Of a stretch of 64,000 bases of DNA, positions 38,306 to 48,179 are shown one piece after another. The notes under the pieces are model-generated. The model was not told the DNA's origin. It was given only the letters and a program-made list of their open reading frames with translations, and ran no database searches. This stretch comes from Stercorarius parasiticus (taxonomy: Eukaryota > Chordata > Aves > Charadriiformes > Stercorariidae). The DNA is taken from the NCBI GenBank assembly GCA_013396915.1, contig VWZL01005191.1, positions 124,001 to 188,000 on the forward strand, in the 5' to 3' direction. The position numbers and the translations under genes were made by a program. Numbering within the stretch: position 1 is the stretch's first letter; each line of letters begins with the position of its first letter.

Positions 38306-38650
38306 CTAGATTATGATTTAGGCTACTCACAACTTGTGTAGTGAAAGGTTACCTCAATGATTCAGCTCATTGTAGCTCTGATGTCTAAAACACATGCGAT
38401 TAAACCACTTTTCAGATTTTTATCCCTCTACGTTGACTCTAGAGAGTGTCTAGATGACTCATCTATGCTTTTTAGATAGCTAAAGTTATACTAAATAAAA
38501 TAATTTGTCTTACATTAAAACAAATCATTGGGGGAAAAACCAATCTTGAGATAACTCAAAATTAAAAGAAGGCTTCTGTATGAAGTGGTTATAGATAACT
38601 GCCTGGATACTTGTATTTGTCTGAAGTAAGACAGCTTAATATAGATGTTA

Positions 38651-38698
38651 AGGAGAAAAAGAAAAAAGAAAAAAAAAAAAAAAAAACAAGAAAAAAAG
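38651..38698 (+). repeat. A-rich low-complexity tract
   Basis: Almost pure A with a few G and C interruptions. A microsatellite or decayed retroposon tail. No donor sequence is recognised. Confidence 0.7.
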
Positions 38699-39059
38699 CC
38701 CTCTTCATCTTTCTTCAGGAAAGTTATGAGCTAGATAATTTTTCAGTTTTAGACTAATCTTAATAAAATCAATGGCAGCACCCTTTGCCAGATACAATAA
38801 AGTTTTATTTCCCAAGGGAGACTGTGGAACACCTGGTGTGAAATCTTATAAATGCAAATTTTAAGATAGCTTTAGATTTCATTATCTGATATCTTAACAG
38901 ATCAGATCTCATCTTTCTACCAGCAGATCTAGACTTTTAATTCACATGCAGATTCAAGTAATGGAAGTTGTGCCCTGCATCCTGAACTGGTGATGTAGCT
39001 CCAGAGACACATGCTGTCCTTGAAACAAGAATGCAGGATCTGTCCATACCAGTGTTAGG

Positions 39060-39560
39060 GCCCTGGGGTTGTTCACAGGTTTGGTCATTCCTTCCCAGCC
39101 TCCCCTGGCGCCTCTGCCACCCTGCCTATGGCCCAGGACCCCATTTTGGCTGATCTCAGTGCTGTCAGTTCCTGTCCCAGCAACCCTGTCAGAGCAGCGG
39201 TCTCATGCCCTTCTCCGGCCCTGCCTCCCAATTGGGCCTCTGATCCACATCATAGCTTTGTCCACTTTCCTTTTGCTTCAGACTGGAGCCCCTGGATGGA
39301 CCCTGGACCTGGGGCACCACTTGCCATCACAGGGGCTGTCAAGGCACCCTTCTGTCACCACCTACGCTCTGCCCACCGTGCTCAATCCCTGCTGGATGGC
39401 ACCCCTTCGGCAGGGGCACTGCCCATGCTGGGGTCACCCTCAGCTCCGGGTTTATCCCATCTTAATGAGCAACCCCCCTCCTGTGGCTCCCATAAAATCA
39501 GCAAGAAGGGCAGTAAGACAGGAATGGATCTTAAAGAACAAATCTGACTCCTTTGAGGGA
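39060..39560. other. Unclassified GC-rich patch
   Basis: About 500 bp, rich in C and proline-codon-like triplets, abruptly bounded by AT-rich DNA. Frames of 227 and 139 codons on plus and 112 on minus overlap it. Their composition (proline, leucine and serine rich with no domain pattern) is what stop-poor GC-rich DNA gives by chance, and no splice structure ties them together. It could be an unrecognised LTR or satellite piece, or a detached part of the GC-rich segment at 42.65-48 kb. Confidence 0.4.
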
Positions 39561-39586
39561 CAGAGCTGTGTGTTCTACAAAAACAC

Positions 39587-39610
39587 AACAAAACAAAACA
39601 AAACAAAACA
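39587..39610 (+). repeat. (AAAAC)n microsatellite
   Basis: About five AAAAC-type pentamers in a row, just to the right of the GC-rich patch. Confidence 0.85.
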
Positions 39611-40164
39611 TGGGAGTCTTGTCTTAGCTGAAAGAAGCAAACATTTAATATTATTCTCTCATGTGAGAGGATTATTACAGAGAATCCCAGTGCAAAATCC
39701 AGTTTTGCAAGCAAAAGCATTCAGAGACAAGAAACAAAAGTTTTGTCGTTAATTTTGATGAGATTCCTATGCTTACACAGCCAAATTCAGAAAGAGCGCA
39801 AATACTGCGCTTTGTTATTGCGGAACTATGCATACGTGCCAGAGACATTGACAAAAGAACAGAAGTTTTGCAGAAATGCAGAAGCATTTCAGAAGAACAT
39901 GTTGAATGACTAATTTTTTTATCAAAATATTATCTGATTTTTATCAGTTTTATGGTGCCTGATCTTCTGTTTATGCCAAACTCGTACCTTAACAAAACAA
40001 AACAAAAAAGTACTGTCATAATACCATGACAGAAGTCTTGTTGTTGAATCCTTTATAGGAACGCAGTAACATAAAGATAAGGAGACAACGTATTCCTCAT
40101 TTAACCCAAGACCAGATCATAGCCTGCAGGTCATTGACTGCAAGGAACAAGCTATGAAAATAAA

Positions 40165-40245
40165 CACGCACACATACACATAATATGCCTGTCAGATGGC
40201 TAGAGCAGTGTGTATGTATACACACATATATATACACATATTCAA
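40165..40245. repeat. CA/TA dinucleotide-rich microsatellite region
   Basis: Short interrupted CA, TG and TA runs (for example 'acacacatatatatacacat'). No function is apparent. Confidence 0.7.
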
Positions 40246-41884
40246 GTAGGCTGCCTTAACTACAAGTGTCTAGTAGGCAAAAGGGACTATTACTCAGGTA
40301 CACTGACCATAAACAGCAAAACTGGGAGCAAACATGACAAGACTCCAAAGTACCAATACTGTGCAAAGACCCATCTTCATTGAAATTATATACAGCTTGG
40401 TAGACATCAGGCTCAAGAACTTCGTGAGCTGAGAATTTATTTAAATGATCAGAAAGTGAAAAAATTAAAGGAAAAAAAAAACATTAAAGAAAAAATATCT
40501 CTTTGTAAACTGTAGAGGCATAAAAATCAAAGTAGTCTATGCAAAAAGTTCCAGAAAAACTCATTGAAAGTTTTCATTTTTAGTGTCAAAAATATGCATG
40601 ACACAACATACATCGTGTAATACACTAACCAAAATGAAATAAATGGAAAATATAGAATCGAAAATAAAACACTCAGTGTTAGCAAAATAAGATAAAAGAA
40701 AAGTAAAAATTATTTGTTCAGTCTCTTCCCTTCTTGAAATAGACATGTTCCAACTGAAAGATTCAGTTCCAACAAAGCTTCAGTTTCCAGTACAAAAAAA
40801 TGCTTCATCAAAAATTTTCAATCATCTTTTGGTGATACAACTGCAAAACTGCCTGGCACCTATTCAAAGGTGGAGGAATTGCTTTTGTCTGGTGCAATAC
40901 CGTATAGCCATCCAATCTGTCCTGTGATCCCTCTTTTGTCCATCTTTGCTCTGAGTTCTGATCAAAATAAACACCCTAATCCACACCCTGAGTACCTCAG
41001 TCCCTCCGTTTACCTGAAACTTTAAGAGGTGACACGTTAGAGGTGAAATGCTCTTGTTTCTTGTTTAACTGTGTAGATATTAATACTTTAAAAAGAAAAT
41101 AAGGGTTTATTCCTTTTCTCTACAGAATATGCCAGGTGGTCTGTATGAGACCCTCAGCATCCATTTTTGTAAGGCATCATCATGTATTTTAAAATTCTAT
41201 GTATTTTCTGTAGAAAGAGCAAGGAACAGCTCTGCTGAAATAGCAAATTACTTGCACTGAGAAATTGTCTGATATATTTATTTACTATCTGACAGTAAAG
41301 TATGGTGAAAGCATAACTAAAAAGTTGCAGAGAAGTAGACTTATAAGAAGAGTATTATGGTCTACACTGTTAGTATATGCTTAGGCAAATCTAATAGAGT
41401 AATTATAGTAACTTAAATATTGCTGTGTATTGTATCTTTTTATGTATATAGATACACTAATAAGTTTTTCATATTTGTTTGGTTGACAGTCAAATATAAC
41501 AGAGCATTCGGCTCTTCCCATCGCATACTTCTTGCTTCATCTACTAATAATTGAATTGAAAATTTGTGACAAATGGCGATAACACGCTATATGGTCATTT
41601 ACCAGTTAATACTGCTAATACAATTTAACAGATCACAACCCCAAGATTTTCCTACAAAATTGACTCTTGAATATGTTTTTCATGTTGGCAACAGCACTTT
41701 TACCTCTCTATAAATTTCTGTACTCCATTTTGTGCCAGGCTAGATATTGGGGGATGTCCTGAGATTTTCATTTTTATGTTAAATACAATAGTATTAATAA
41801 GTATGTAGAAATCCCAAGGACCTGTGTTCACGCATTTTTTTTTCCCAATACCACTTAACAATTAAATATATTATCTCAATAAAT
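40246..41884. other. AT-rich non-coding stretch
   Basis: Nothing recognised. Two small frames of 60-61 codons are not protein-like. Confidence 0.55.
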
Positions 41885-42648
41885 AAGACAGGAGAACCAG
41901 TAACAACCAATATAGAGAAGGCTGAGGTACTAAACAATCTTTTGCCTCAGTTTTACATGGTAATATCTTTTCCCACAAAGAGTTGCAGTCAATGGCTCAA
42001 TGTCCAAGTGGAAACCAGTAATAAGTTGTGTTCCTCAAAGGTCCATATTGGGACCAATATTATTTGATACCTTCATCAATAACATAGTGGGATTGAGCGC
42101 AACCTCACCAAGCTTGCAGGTGACACCAAGCTGAGTGGTGCAGTTGATTAACTAGAGGGAATGGTCAGTACAGGCTGGGGGATGAAGAGATTGAGAGCAG
42201 CCCTGAGGAGAAAGACTTGGGGGAACTGGTGGACGAAAAGCTGGACATGTGCACTTGCAGCCCAGAAAGCCAACCACATCCTGGGCTGCATCAAAAGAAG
42301 CATGGCCAGCAGGTTGAGGGAAGTGATTCTGCCCCTCTGCTCTGCTCTCGTGAGACCCCACCTGGAGTACTGTGTCCAGCTTTGGAGTCACCACCGTAAG
42401 AAGGACATGGACCTGTTGGAACGGGTCCAGAGGAGGGCCACAAAGATGATCAGAGGGCTGGAGCACCTCTGGATCAAGTTGCCCAGGGAAGTTGTGGCTG
42501 CCCCTTCCCTGGAAGTGTTCAAGGCCAGGCTGGATGGGGCTTTGAGCAACCTGGTCTAGTGGGAGGTGTCCCTGCCCATGGCCGGGGGGTTGGAACTAGA
42601 TGATCTTTAAAGTCCCTTCCAACCCAAATCATTCCATGATTCCATACT
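41885..42648 (+). mobile_element. CR1 LINE with two internal deletions
   Basis: Plus-strand CR1. It starts in the ORF2 region before the reverse transcriptase ('gagaaggctgaggtactaaa', then a 'ttgcctcagttttac' block), jumps to the end of ORF2 ('gtggaaaccagtaataagtt', 'tgttcctcaaaggtccatat'), and runs into the 3' part. A second deletion joins 'gagggctggagcacctctgg' directly to 'gttgcccagggaagttgtgg' at about 42475. The end is 'ttccaacccaaatcattcca'. The 132-codon frame 42161-42559 belongs to it. It lies only about 285 bp upstream of the first exon of the RhoGAP gene and marks the left edge of the GC-rich island. Confidence 0.9.
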
Positions 42649-42931
42649 GGGGAGAGCCCTCTGGTGCCCCTCCCCCACCACCACCCCCACTGCAATTGAT
42701 GGCATCACAATGACGGACCCAGCTTTAGCCCAGCAACGGCCCCAGTGCCTGCTGGGATGTTGCTGTGCCAGCGCAGAGTGACCCTGGGGAGAGTGCAGCT
42801 CTTGCCCAGCATCCTTGTGACAGTGCTTTTCGAGACTAGGAACCCCCTTGGAAGCCTCACGCGGGCCAGCTGGGCACTGTCCTGAGCCCCACAGCTGTGT
42901 CCCACGTGAGGATTCCCCTGCCCTTGTCAAG
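42649..42931 (+). other. GC-rich leader upstream of the RhoGAP gene
   Basis: GC-rich sequence between the CR1 end and the first proposed exon. It may hold the promoter or 5' untranslated region. No TATA box is seen. An ATG at about 42710 opens a 24-codon upstream frame ending in TGA. The coding frame of exon 1 does not extend through this stretch. Confidence 0.4.
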
Positions 42932-45900
42932 ATGGGACAAGTGAACTGCTGCCATGGGTCCAGGTGAGCTCTCCCCATGGCTCGGGGACACGCCGGCACA
43001 GCCAGGCCCCGCAGCAGCCGTCTTGCTCATCATGCCCAACGCCATCTGCTCCGCAGGGACGACCCTGAGCCCGTGCAGCAGTGCCTGCCTGCCGGAGCAG
43101 CAGCCGAGCCGCTGCAGCGCCAGCGCGTGCGGGTGACCCAGGGCCGGCGGACGAGCAAGAGGGACCTCCTCCTCTTCAGGGACACCCTCATCATCGCCAA
43201 GGCCAAGTAAGACTGGCAGAGCCCAGCTGCCTTTCCTCCCAAGCCCTGGCCCTGGCCCTGGTCCCAGGGCAGGGGCACCCAAGGGGCAGCCCTGGGCCCC
43301 CAGCACACTGCTGCTGGATGCACCCATGGCTGCAGGCAGAGGCTCCAGGGGAGCCACTGGGCTCGGCCACCTCCAGGTCACTCCCTGTCGCTCCTCTCTG
43401 CAGACGTGGCAGCGCCCCGCGCCCGCAGCTCTGCCTGGCCCTGGCCATGCTGCAGGTGGTGAGCAGCGGGAAGGGGGCAGCTGGCGATGTCGCCCAGGAG
43501 GAGGAAGGCAAGGACACCAAGTCCTTTGTCCTGCTCTGGCCCTGCGGCTCCTGCGTCGTGACCTTCTGGTGAGTCTCGGTGCCTCGTCCCACGGCAGGGC
43601 TCTCTCCTGCCTCTGTGGCTGTCCCCACGGGGCAGCTCTGCATGCAGCCTGGCGAGCAGCAGGCACTCAGGCTCTTTCTCCGCTCTTTCTGCAGCTCCCG
43701 GCTGGTGAAGGAGCTCTGGCTCAGCGCCCTCCCTGGGTAAGCCCCAGGGTGCAGCCTGGGGAACGCGGGCTCACAGCACAGGGGGATGCTCCAGGCACAG
43801 CCGAACCGTGCCGAAACACTGCTGCCCAGCTGAGGAGAGGTGCCTCCATGGCTGCAGGCAGCTCTCCAGTGGGCAGAGCTGGCGCAGCTGCTTTGCCCAG
43901 CTGTGTCCAGCCAACGCCTGCCNATGGAGCCTGGGGAACCCATACTCACAGCAGAGGGGGATGCTCCAGGCACAGTCGGACCGTGCCGAAACACTGCTGC
44001 CCAGCTGAGGAGAGGTGCCTCCATGGCTGCAGGCAGCTCTCCAGTGGGCAGAGCTGGCGCAGCTGCTTTGCCCAGCTGTGTCCAGCCAACGACTGCCCAG
44101 CCCTGGCCTCNNNNNNNNNNNNNNNNNNNNNNNNNNNNNNNNNNNNNNNNNNNNNNNNNNNNNNNNNNNNNNNNNNNNNNNNNNNNNNNNCAGCTGCATG
44201 GCTTCTCACCTTCTGCTCTTTGCCCCTTGCCCAGGCGACGACACTCCATGCCAGCAGCCTGGAGAAGCTGGTCCAGGGCCAGGCAGAGGTGAGGATCACT
44301 CGGGCTGCAGTCTCGGCCATCTCCACCTCTCACACACGGCCAGGGGCTGACGCAGCTCACTGGGGGCCCTGTCTGCTGCGGGGCTGCCCAGTGAGCGCAG
44401 CGCATTTCTTGCAGGCTGGTCCCAAGCAGCAGCCACCTCCCATCCCCTCTGGCAGCCAAGGTGGAGTTGGCCACACGGCTGGTGAGTTTGGAGAAGCCAG
44501 GGACAGGACGGCCCTTCTCCTCTGGCAGGCAGCCACTCGTGCTGCACCGGAGCTGCTGCTGCCTTTCCCGCCGGGCACGTCCACCCCCATCGCCCTGTGG
44601 CAGGAGAGAGCTGAGGCCCCAGAGCCCCTCCTTCCCAAACATCTCTCCCTTGCTTTCAGCAGTGGGGGGACAGAGCTGAGAGGGTCCGGGAGCACTCACC
44701 TGGCGCTTCTCCTCTACATCTCTTTGCTCTCCTTTCCTTGGCAGCAGGTGGGACCCATGGGAGGTGGAGGATGCATCTGCCCTGGCCCTTTGCACGGCGA
44801 GGGACCTCAGCTGCTGCAGAGGAGCCCAAGCCATCAGGCTCTGGCAGCAGCGGGGCTCTCTTTGGCCAGCCCCTGGCAGCTCTCTGCAGCCAAGACGGCA
44901 CCCTGCCCCAGCCCATCCAGGTAAGCATGCCTGGCCAGGGGGTGCCCATCCCTCTGGCTACTCCACAAACGCGATGTCCAAAGAACAGGGATCCCAGGTG
45001 GGCTTGGGGACAAACTAGGCTCTTCCCCATGTCACCCACCTCCAGCCACCCCTCCATCCTGCCCCAATGAGAGCCGCAGACCTGCCCACTCTTGTTCCTG
45101 CCCCAAAGGTGAAACCACCTGCCCCAGGGCCTGTCTCCAGCTAAGCAACTCTCCTCCATTTTGCCCTGCAGGACCTGCTGGCTCTCCTGCACCAGCATGG
45201 GCCATCCACCGAGGGGATCTTCCGGCTGGCGGCCAGCAAGCGTGCCTCCCAGGAGCTCAGGGAGGCCCTGGACAGCGGAGCAGAGGTCCACCTTGAAAGC
45301 CAGCCTGCGGAACTGCTGGCCGTCATCTTGAAGGTGAACCCTGCTGACCTGTGGCCTGGCAGCTCCCGGCTCTGCCGGTGCCCATGGGCACCTGTGAGAG
45401 CAGGAGCCACAACCCAGCCACCTGCTCATGAGCCAGAGTGCCAGGGATGCTGCCTGTGCTCCCGGCGGGAGTGCTCAGAGCCTCACCCGTCGCCCTTGCC
45501 ATTGCAGGACTTCCTCCGGAAGATCCCCTCCAAGCTCCTGGAGGCACAACTCTACGAGGAGTGGATGAGCGCCCTGCAGAAGACCAGCAGGCAGGAGAAG
45601 CTGGCAGCACTGAAAGTGTAAGTGTGGCCAGTGGCCTGCCTGCTGTGCAGGGACTGGCAGAGGCCGGCCCTTGCCTGCAAGGGACGGCCACCTTGAAAAA
45701 GCCGTGTTCTCTGCCAGCCACCTCTGGCTGCCGTGGTGTGGGGCTCTGGGGGAAAGCGTCACAGAAAAGCATTTCTCTCCTCGGAGCACTTCCCACTGGC
45801 TGTGGGGTGGTTCCACAAAGGGACTTTTGCCAGAAGGACAGGGAGGGAGGGAGGTGGCCATATCTCAGTGAAGGCAGTCCCTCTGCTCTAGACCAGGCGT

Positions 45901-47081
45901 GGCCATGGAGCTGTCCATCAGATGGCCTTTGGTGAGATCAGCCTGGGAGACTTGTGTTGGCAGCATCTGCTTTATTAACGGCGTGTTCCTCTTCCCTCAG
46001 GGTGGCAGGCAAGTTGCCCAAGGCCAACCACTTGCTCCTCAAGAGTTTACTGGCCCTGCTGCAAAACATTGGCAGAAATGCAGCCACCAGCAGGATGACC
46101 GCCAGCAACCTGGCCATCTGTGTGGGACCAAACCTCCTGAGCCCACCTGAGGAGCACACGCTCCCCCTGGACACACTGGTGCAGGTGACACAGAAGGTAC
46201 GCTGCGGTTACCACCTGCCTACAGCCTTCCGGCCAACCCGAGCTTTGCTGCTCAGAGGGACCCGGCTGCCTCCTCTCTTCAGCAAACGCTCGTGGTGGAG
46301 ATGACGGGAAGAGCAGCCCCACAGCTGCACAGAAGCAAGGGGCAGGAGTGGGAGAGGCTGTTTGACCTGCTTTCCATTGGTGGAAAGCAATGGTTTGCTG
46401 TGTGCAGGTGACCCAGCTGGTGGCATTCCTCATTGAGCACCAGGGGGAACTCTTTGAGGAGGAGGTGGCTGGCCTTGCCGGGGCATTGGGCGAGGAGTCG
46501 CCAACACAGCAGGCGGAAGAAGAAACAGCAGAGGTATGTCGGGGCCACAAAGTACATGACAACAAAAGCCTCCCCCCTCAGAAGGTAGAACTGCTGCGGC
46601 TGCCGCAGGGACAAGCAAGGTCCTCCAGCAGCCTGCCGCTCTGCAAAAGTGCAGAGGAAGCCTGATGCAGTTGGGCCATGCACTTTGTGTGCTGATCCCA
46701 CCAGAACTGGCTCAGCTGAGCTGAGCAAACCCATCCAAGGGATCTGCCTTGCAGAGCTGAGGGAGCAATTGGGCAGGTAGGTCCTTGCCACCTCTTAACT
46801 TCCACATTTCCATTGCAGGTGCCTCCAGTGGTGCCAGAAAGAGAACACCAGCAGAGCCCATCCCAGGAGAGAAGGTAATACAATCCAGCTTTGCTTAAGA
46901 GTAGAATTGCTTCAAGTTTGTCATGGCTTTACCTGTCTAACAATACCATTGAATGGAAAGGTTGCCAGGCTTTTCACAAGAAAACAGAAAGCGGAAACCA
47001 GCCTGTGAAGAGGAGAATGATGGGCAACCAGAGAGGAAGAAGATCAAGCTGGAAGGAGAGCTCCCAGCGACAGGCAACTGA
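42932..47081 (+). CDS. ARHGAP20-like: ARHGAP20-like Rho GTPase-activating protein (13 exons, interrupted by a gap)
   Basis: RhoGAP proteins speed GTP hydrolysis by Rho-family GTPases. Exons read from splice sites and phase: 42932-42963, 43057-43206, 43404-43568, 43695-43736, [gap], 44235-44288, 44415-44481, 44745-44920, 45172-45333, 45508-45617, 46001-46196, 46408-46533, 46819-46874, 46988-47081 (TGA). About 475 residues are visible. Exons 2-4 match the ARHGAP20 pleckstrin-homology half ('RDLLLFRDTLIIAKAK', 'KSFVLLWPCGSCVVTF', 'KELWLSAL'). Exons 7-11 give a whole RhoGAP domain: 'LFGQPLAALC', 'STEGIFRLAASK' with the arginine finger at codon 45223-45225, 'LKDFLRKIPSKLL', and 'MTASNLAICVGPNLLSP' with the conserved Asn and Pro. 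The tail ends in a basic 'ERKKIKLEGELPATGN'. Human ARHGAP20 is far longer; its long C-terminal tail and most of its RA domain are absent here. Exons 1, 6 and 13 are the least certain. The family call is firm; which paralogue is not. Confidence 0.88.
43751..44100 (+). repeat. 175-bp intronic tandem duplication
   Basis: Two nearly identical 175-bp units, 43751-43925 and 43926-44100, in the intron after exon 4. Matching anchors such as 'ggatgctccaggcacag' and 'cctccatggctgcaggca' are exactly 175 bp apart. A single N sits at the joint (43923) and an assembly gap begins 10 bp after the second unit, which suggests more copies in reality. Frames of 110-550 codons crossing this region run through N bases and are artefacts. 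Confidence 0.92.
44111..44190. other. Assembly gap (80 N)
   Basis: Eighty N bases inside the RhoGAP gene. The flanking exons do not join in phase (exon 4 ends after two codon bases; exon 5 starts at phase 0 to stay in frame with everything downstream), so real sequence including at least one exon is missing here. The true size is unknown. Confidence 0.95.
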
Positions 47082-47640
47082 GGGAATCCAAGCAGGCAAG
47101 TAGAATGAGGAGCCCAGCTGTGTAGCAGACTCTGCTGTCCTTCTTTCAAAGCTCTGAACACTGCTCCCAGTAGAGGAAATACTTCCGCAGTGCACAGAGA
47201 TGACCCCACACAGGAAGCATGCACCTGCCCTTGGGAGAATGGGCACTGAACTTCCCATAGGAGGGGAGACAAAGACATGCCTGGTCCTGCGTCCATGCTT
47301 TCATCAGTGCTTTCTGACTCTCTCCCTGTAGGTGCCAATTTCTTTTTGCTGCTTGGATTCCCTGGGTGACCTCTGACGCCTGCGCTTCCAGGGCCACGAT
47401 GGAGCCCCAGCACCACCTCAACGGAGGCGAGGAAAGAGGCACCTGTGCCCTTCTGCTCTGGCCGGCAGATTTCACTTGTGCACCACGAAGCCACAGTGGC
47501 ACTTCTTAGCATGTCCTTCACCTAAACATCTTCACATGTCCTTCTTCCTAAAATTTCTTACTATGCTTTACGGAAATCAAGCATCAAATGCACATGTGGC
47601 CAGTCTCAGTATGTGGAGAAATCCTTTTCCTTTTTGTCCT
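47082..47640 (+). other. Probable 3' untranslated region of the RhoGAP gene
   Basis: After the TGA at 47079-47081 a consensus GC-AG type donor (CAG|GCAAGT, cut after 47095) appears, and a good acceptor (CTCTCCCTGTAG, exon from about 47332) lies downstream, so the untranslated region may be spliced. No AATAAA or ATTAAA signal is found up to 48060, so the true transcript end is not located. Confidence 0.35.
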
Positions 47641-47695
47641 TTTCTTCCTCTCTCTTTCTTTGTGTTTCTCCCCTCTCTCTCTCGCTGCTATTTAA

Positions 47696-47884
47696 GTGTC
47701 CAAGAAGATAAAAAGGTCATGCAAGGCTTGCGCTTGTCTAAGCTTTGTCTTTCTCCTCGGAGGAGCTTTGTTTTTTCTCATGGGACACCTGAGGAGACAC
47801 CGGCGCCCAAGAAAAGGTCTTGACAAGGAAAGATCCCAGTATGTTACTACTTCCCCAGATCTGGGAAAGAAAATCACTGCTTGA
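47696..47884 (+). CDS. Possible 62-codon exon encoding a membrane-anchor-like peptide
   Basis: An open stretch of 62 codons ending in TGA, without an ATG start (it opens after an in-frame TAA). It is preceded by a long pyrimidine tract (about 47625-47690) ending 'tatttaag', which would make a fair splice acceptor. The peptide is basic (KKIKR), then cysteine-containing, then a roughly 20-residue hydrophobic segment (CLSFVFLLGGALFFLMGHL), then strongly basic (RRHRRPRKG). That is the layout of a membrane anchor with flanking positive charges. It could be an alternative last exon of the RhoGAP gene, a separate gene fragment, or chance. No family is recognised. Confidence 0.25.
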   Translation: MSKKIKRSCKACACLSFVFLLGGALFFLMGHLRRHRRPRKGLDKERSQYVTTSPDLGKKITA

Positions 47885-48065
47885 TTGCCAATCACAGGAG
47901 GCCACTGCTCAATATTTCAATTATCTCCCTATGCTTTTGACCTCCTCTACCTTCCCACTGGCCCTGTGCTCAGCTGTTGAGTGACAAGCAGGTCCAGACT
48001 TGTGTCTGGGTCCTAACCGTGATCCTGTCTTGCTCTTGCAGCGTAGACTGGTGATGCCTTGCTTT

Positions 48066-48160
48066 TGTCATGGTTTGGGCCAGGTTGGCCAATGACAAAA
48101 CGACAGATGCTCTGCCCCACCTCTCACTCTAAGCAGAGGAAGAAGAGCTCGGGTTTGACA
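48066..48160. mobile_element. Endogenous-retrovirus LTR fragment
   Basis: The segment starting TGTCATGGTTTGGGCCAGGT resembles one terminus of avian LTRs, including the end of the solo LTR at 17.56 kb (TGTCGTGGTTTTGGCC). It is cut off after about 95 bp and abuts a CR1 tail. Orientation and class are not determined. Confidence 0.55.
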
Positions 48161-48179
48161 GGCTTTGAGTAAACTGACC

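Noticed and set aside
39069..39752. 227-codon plus-strand frame
   Set aside because: Proline/leucine-rich translation of a GC-rich patch; another frame (139 codons) and the opposite strand (112) are open too, and its second half is a microsatellite and AT-rich DNA.
42857..43666. 269-codon minus-strand frame
   Set aside because: Arginine/alanine/proline-rich shadow of RhoGAP exons 1-3 and their introns.
43191..44924. Very long open frames (547 codons minus, 532 plus) across the RhoGAP gene
   Set aside because: They run through the 80 N and the tandem repeat and cross intron sequence. Splice sites and RhoGAP homology support the shorter exons instead.
44656..45429. 257-codon minus-strand frame, and others of 157-194 codons at 45.3-47.5 kb
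   Set aside because: Stop-poor GC-rich DNA opposite real plus-strand exons; no domain pattern.
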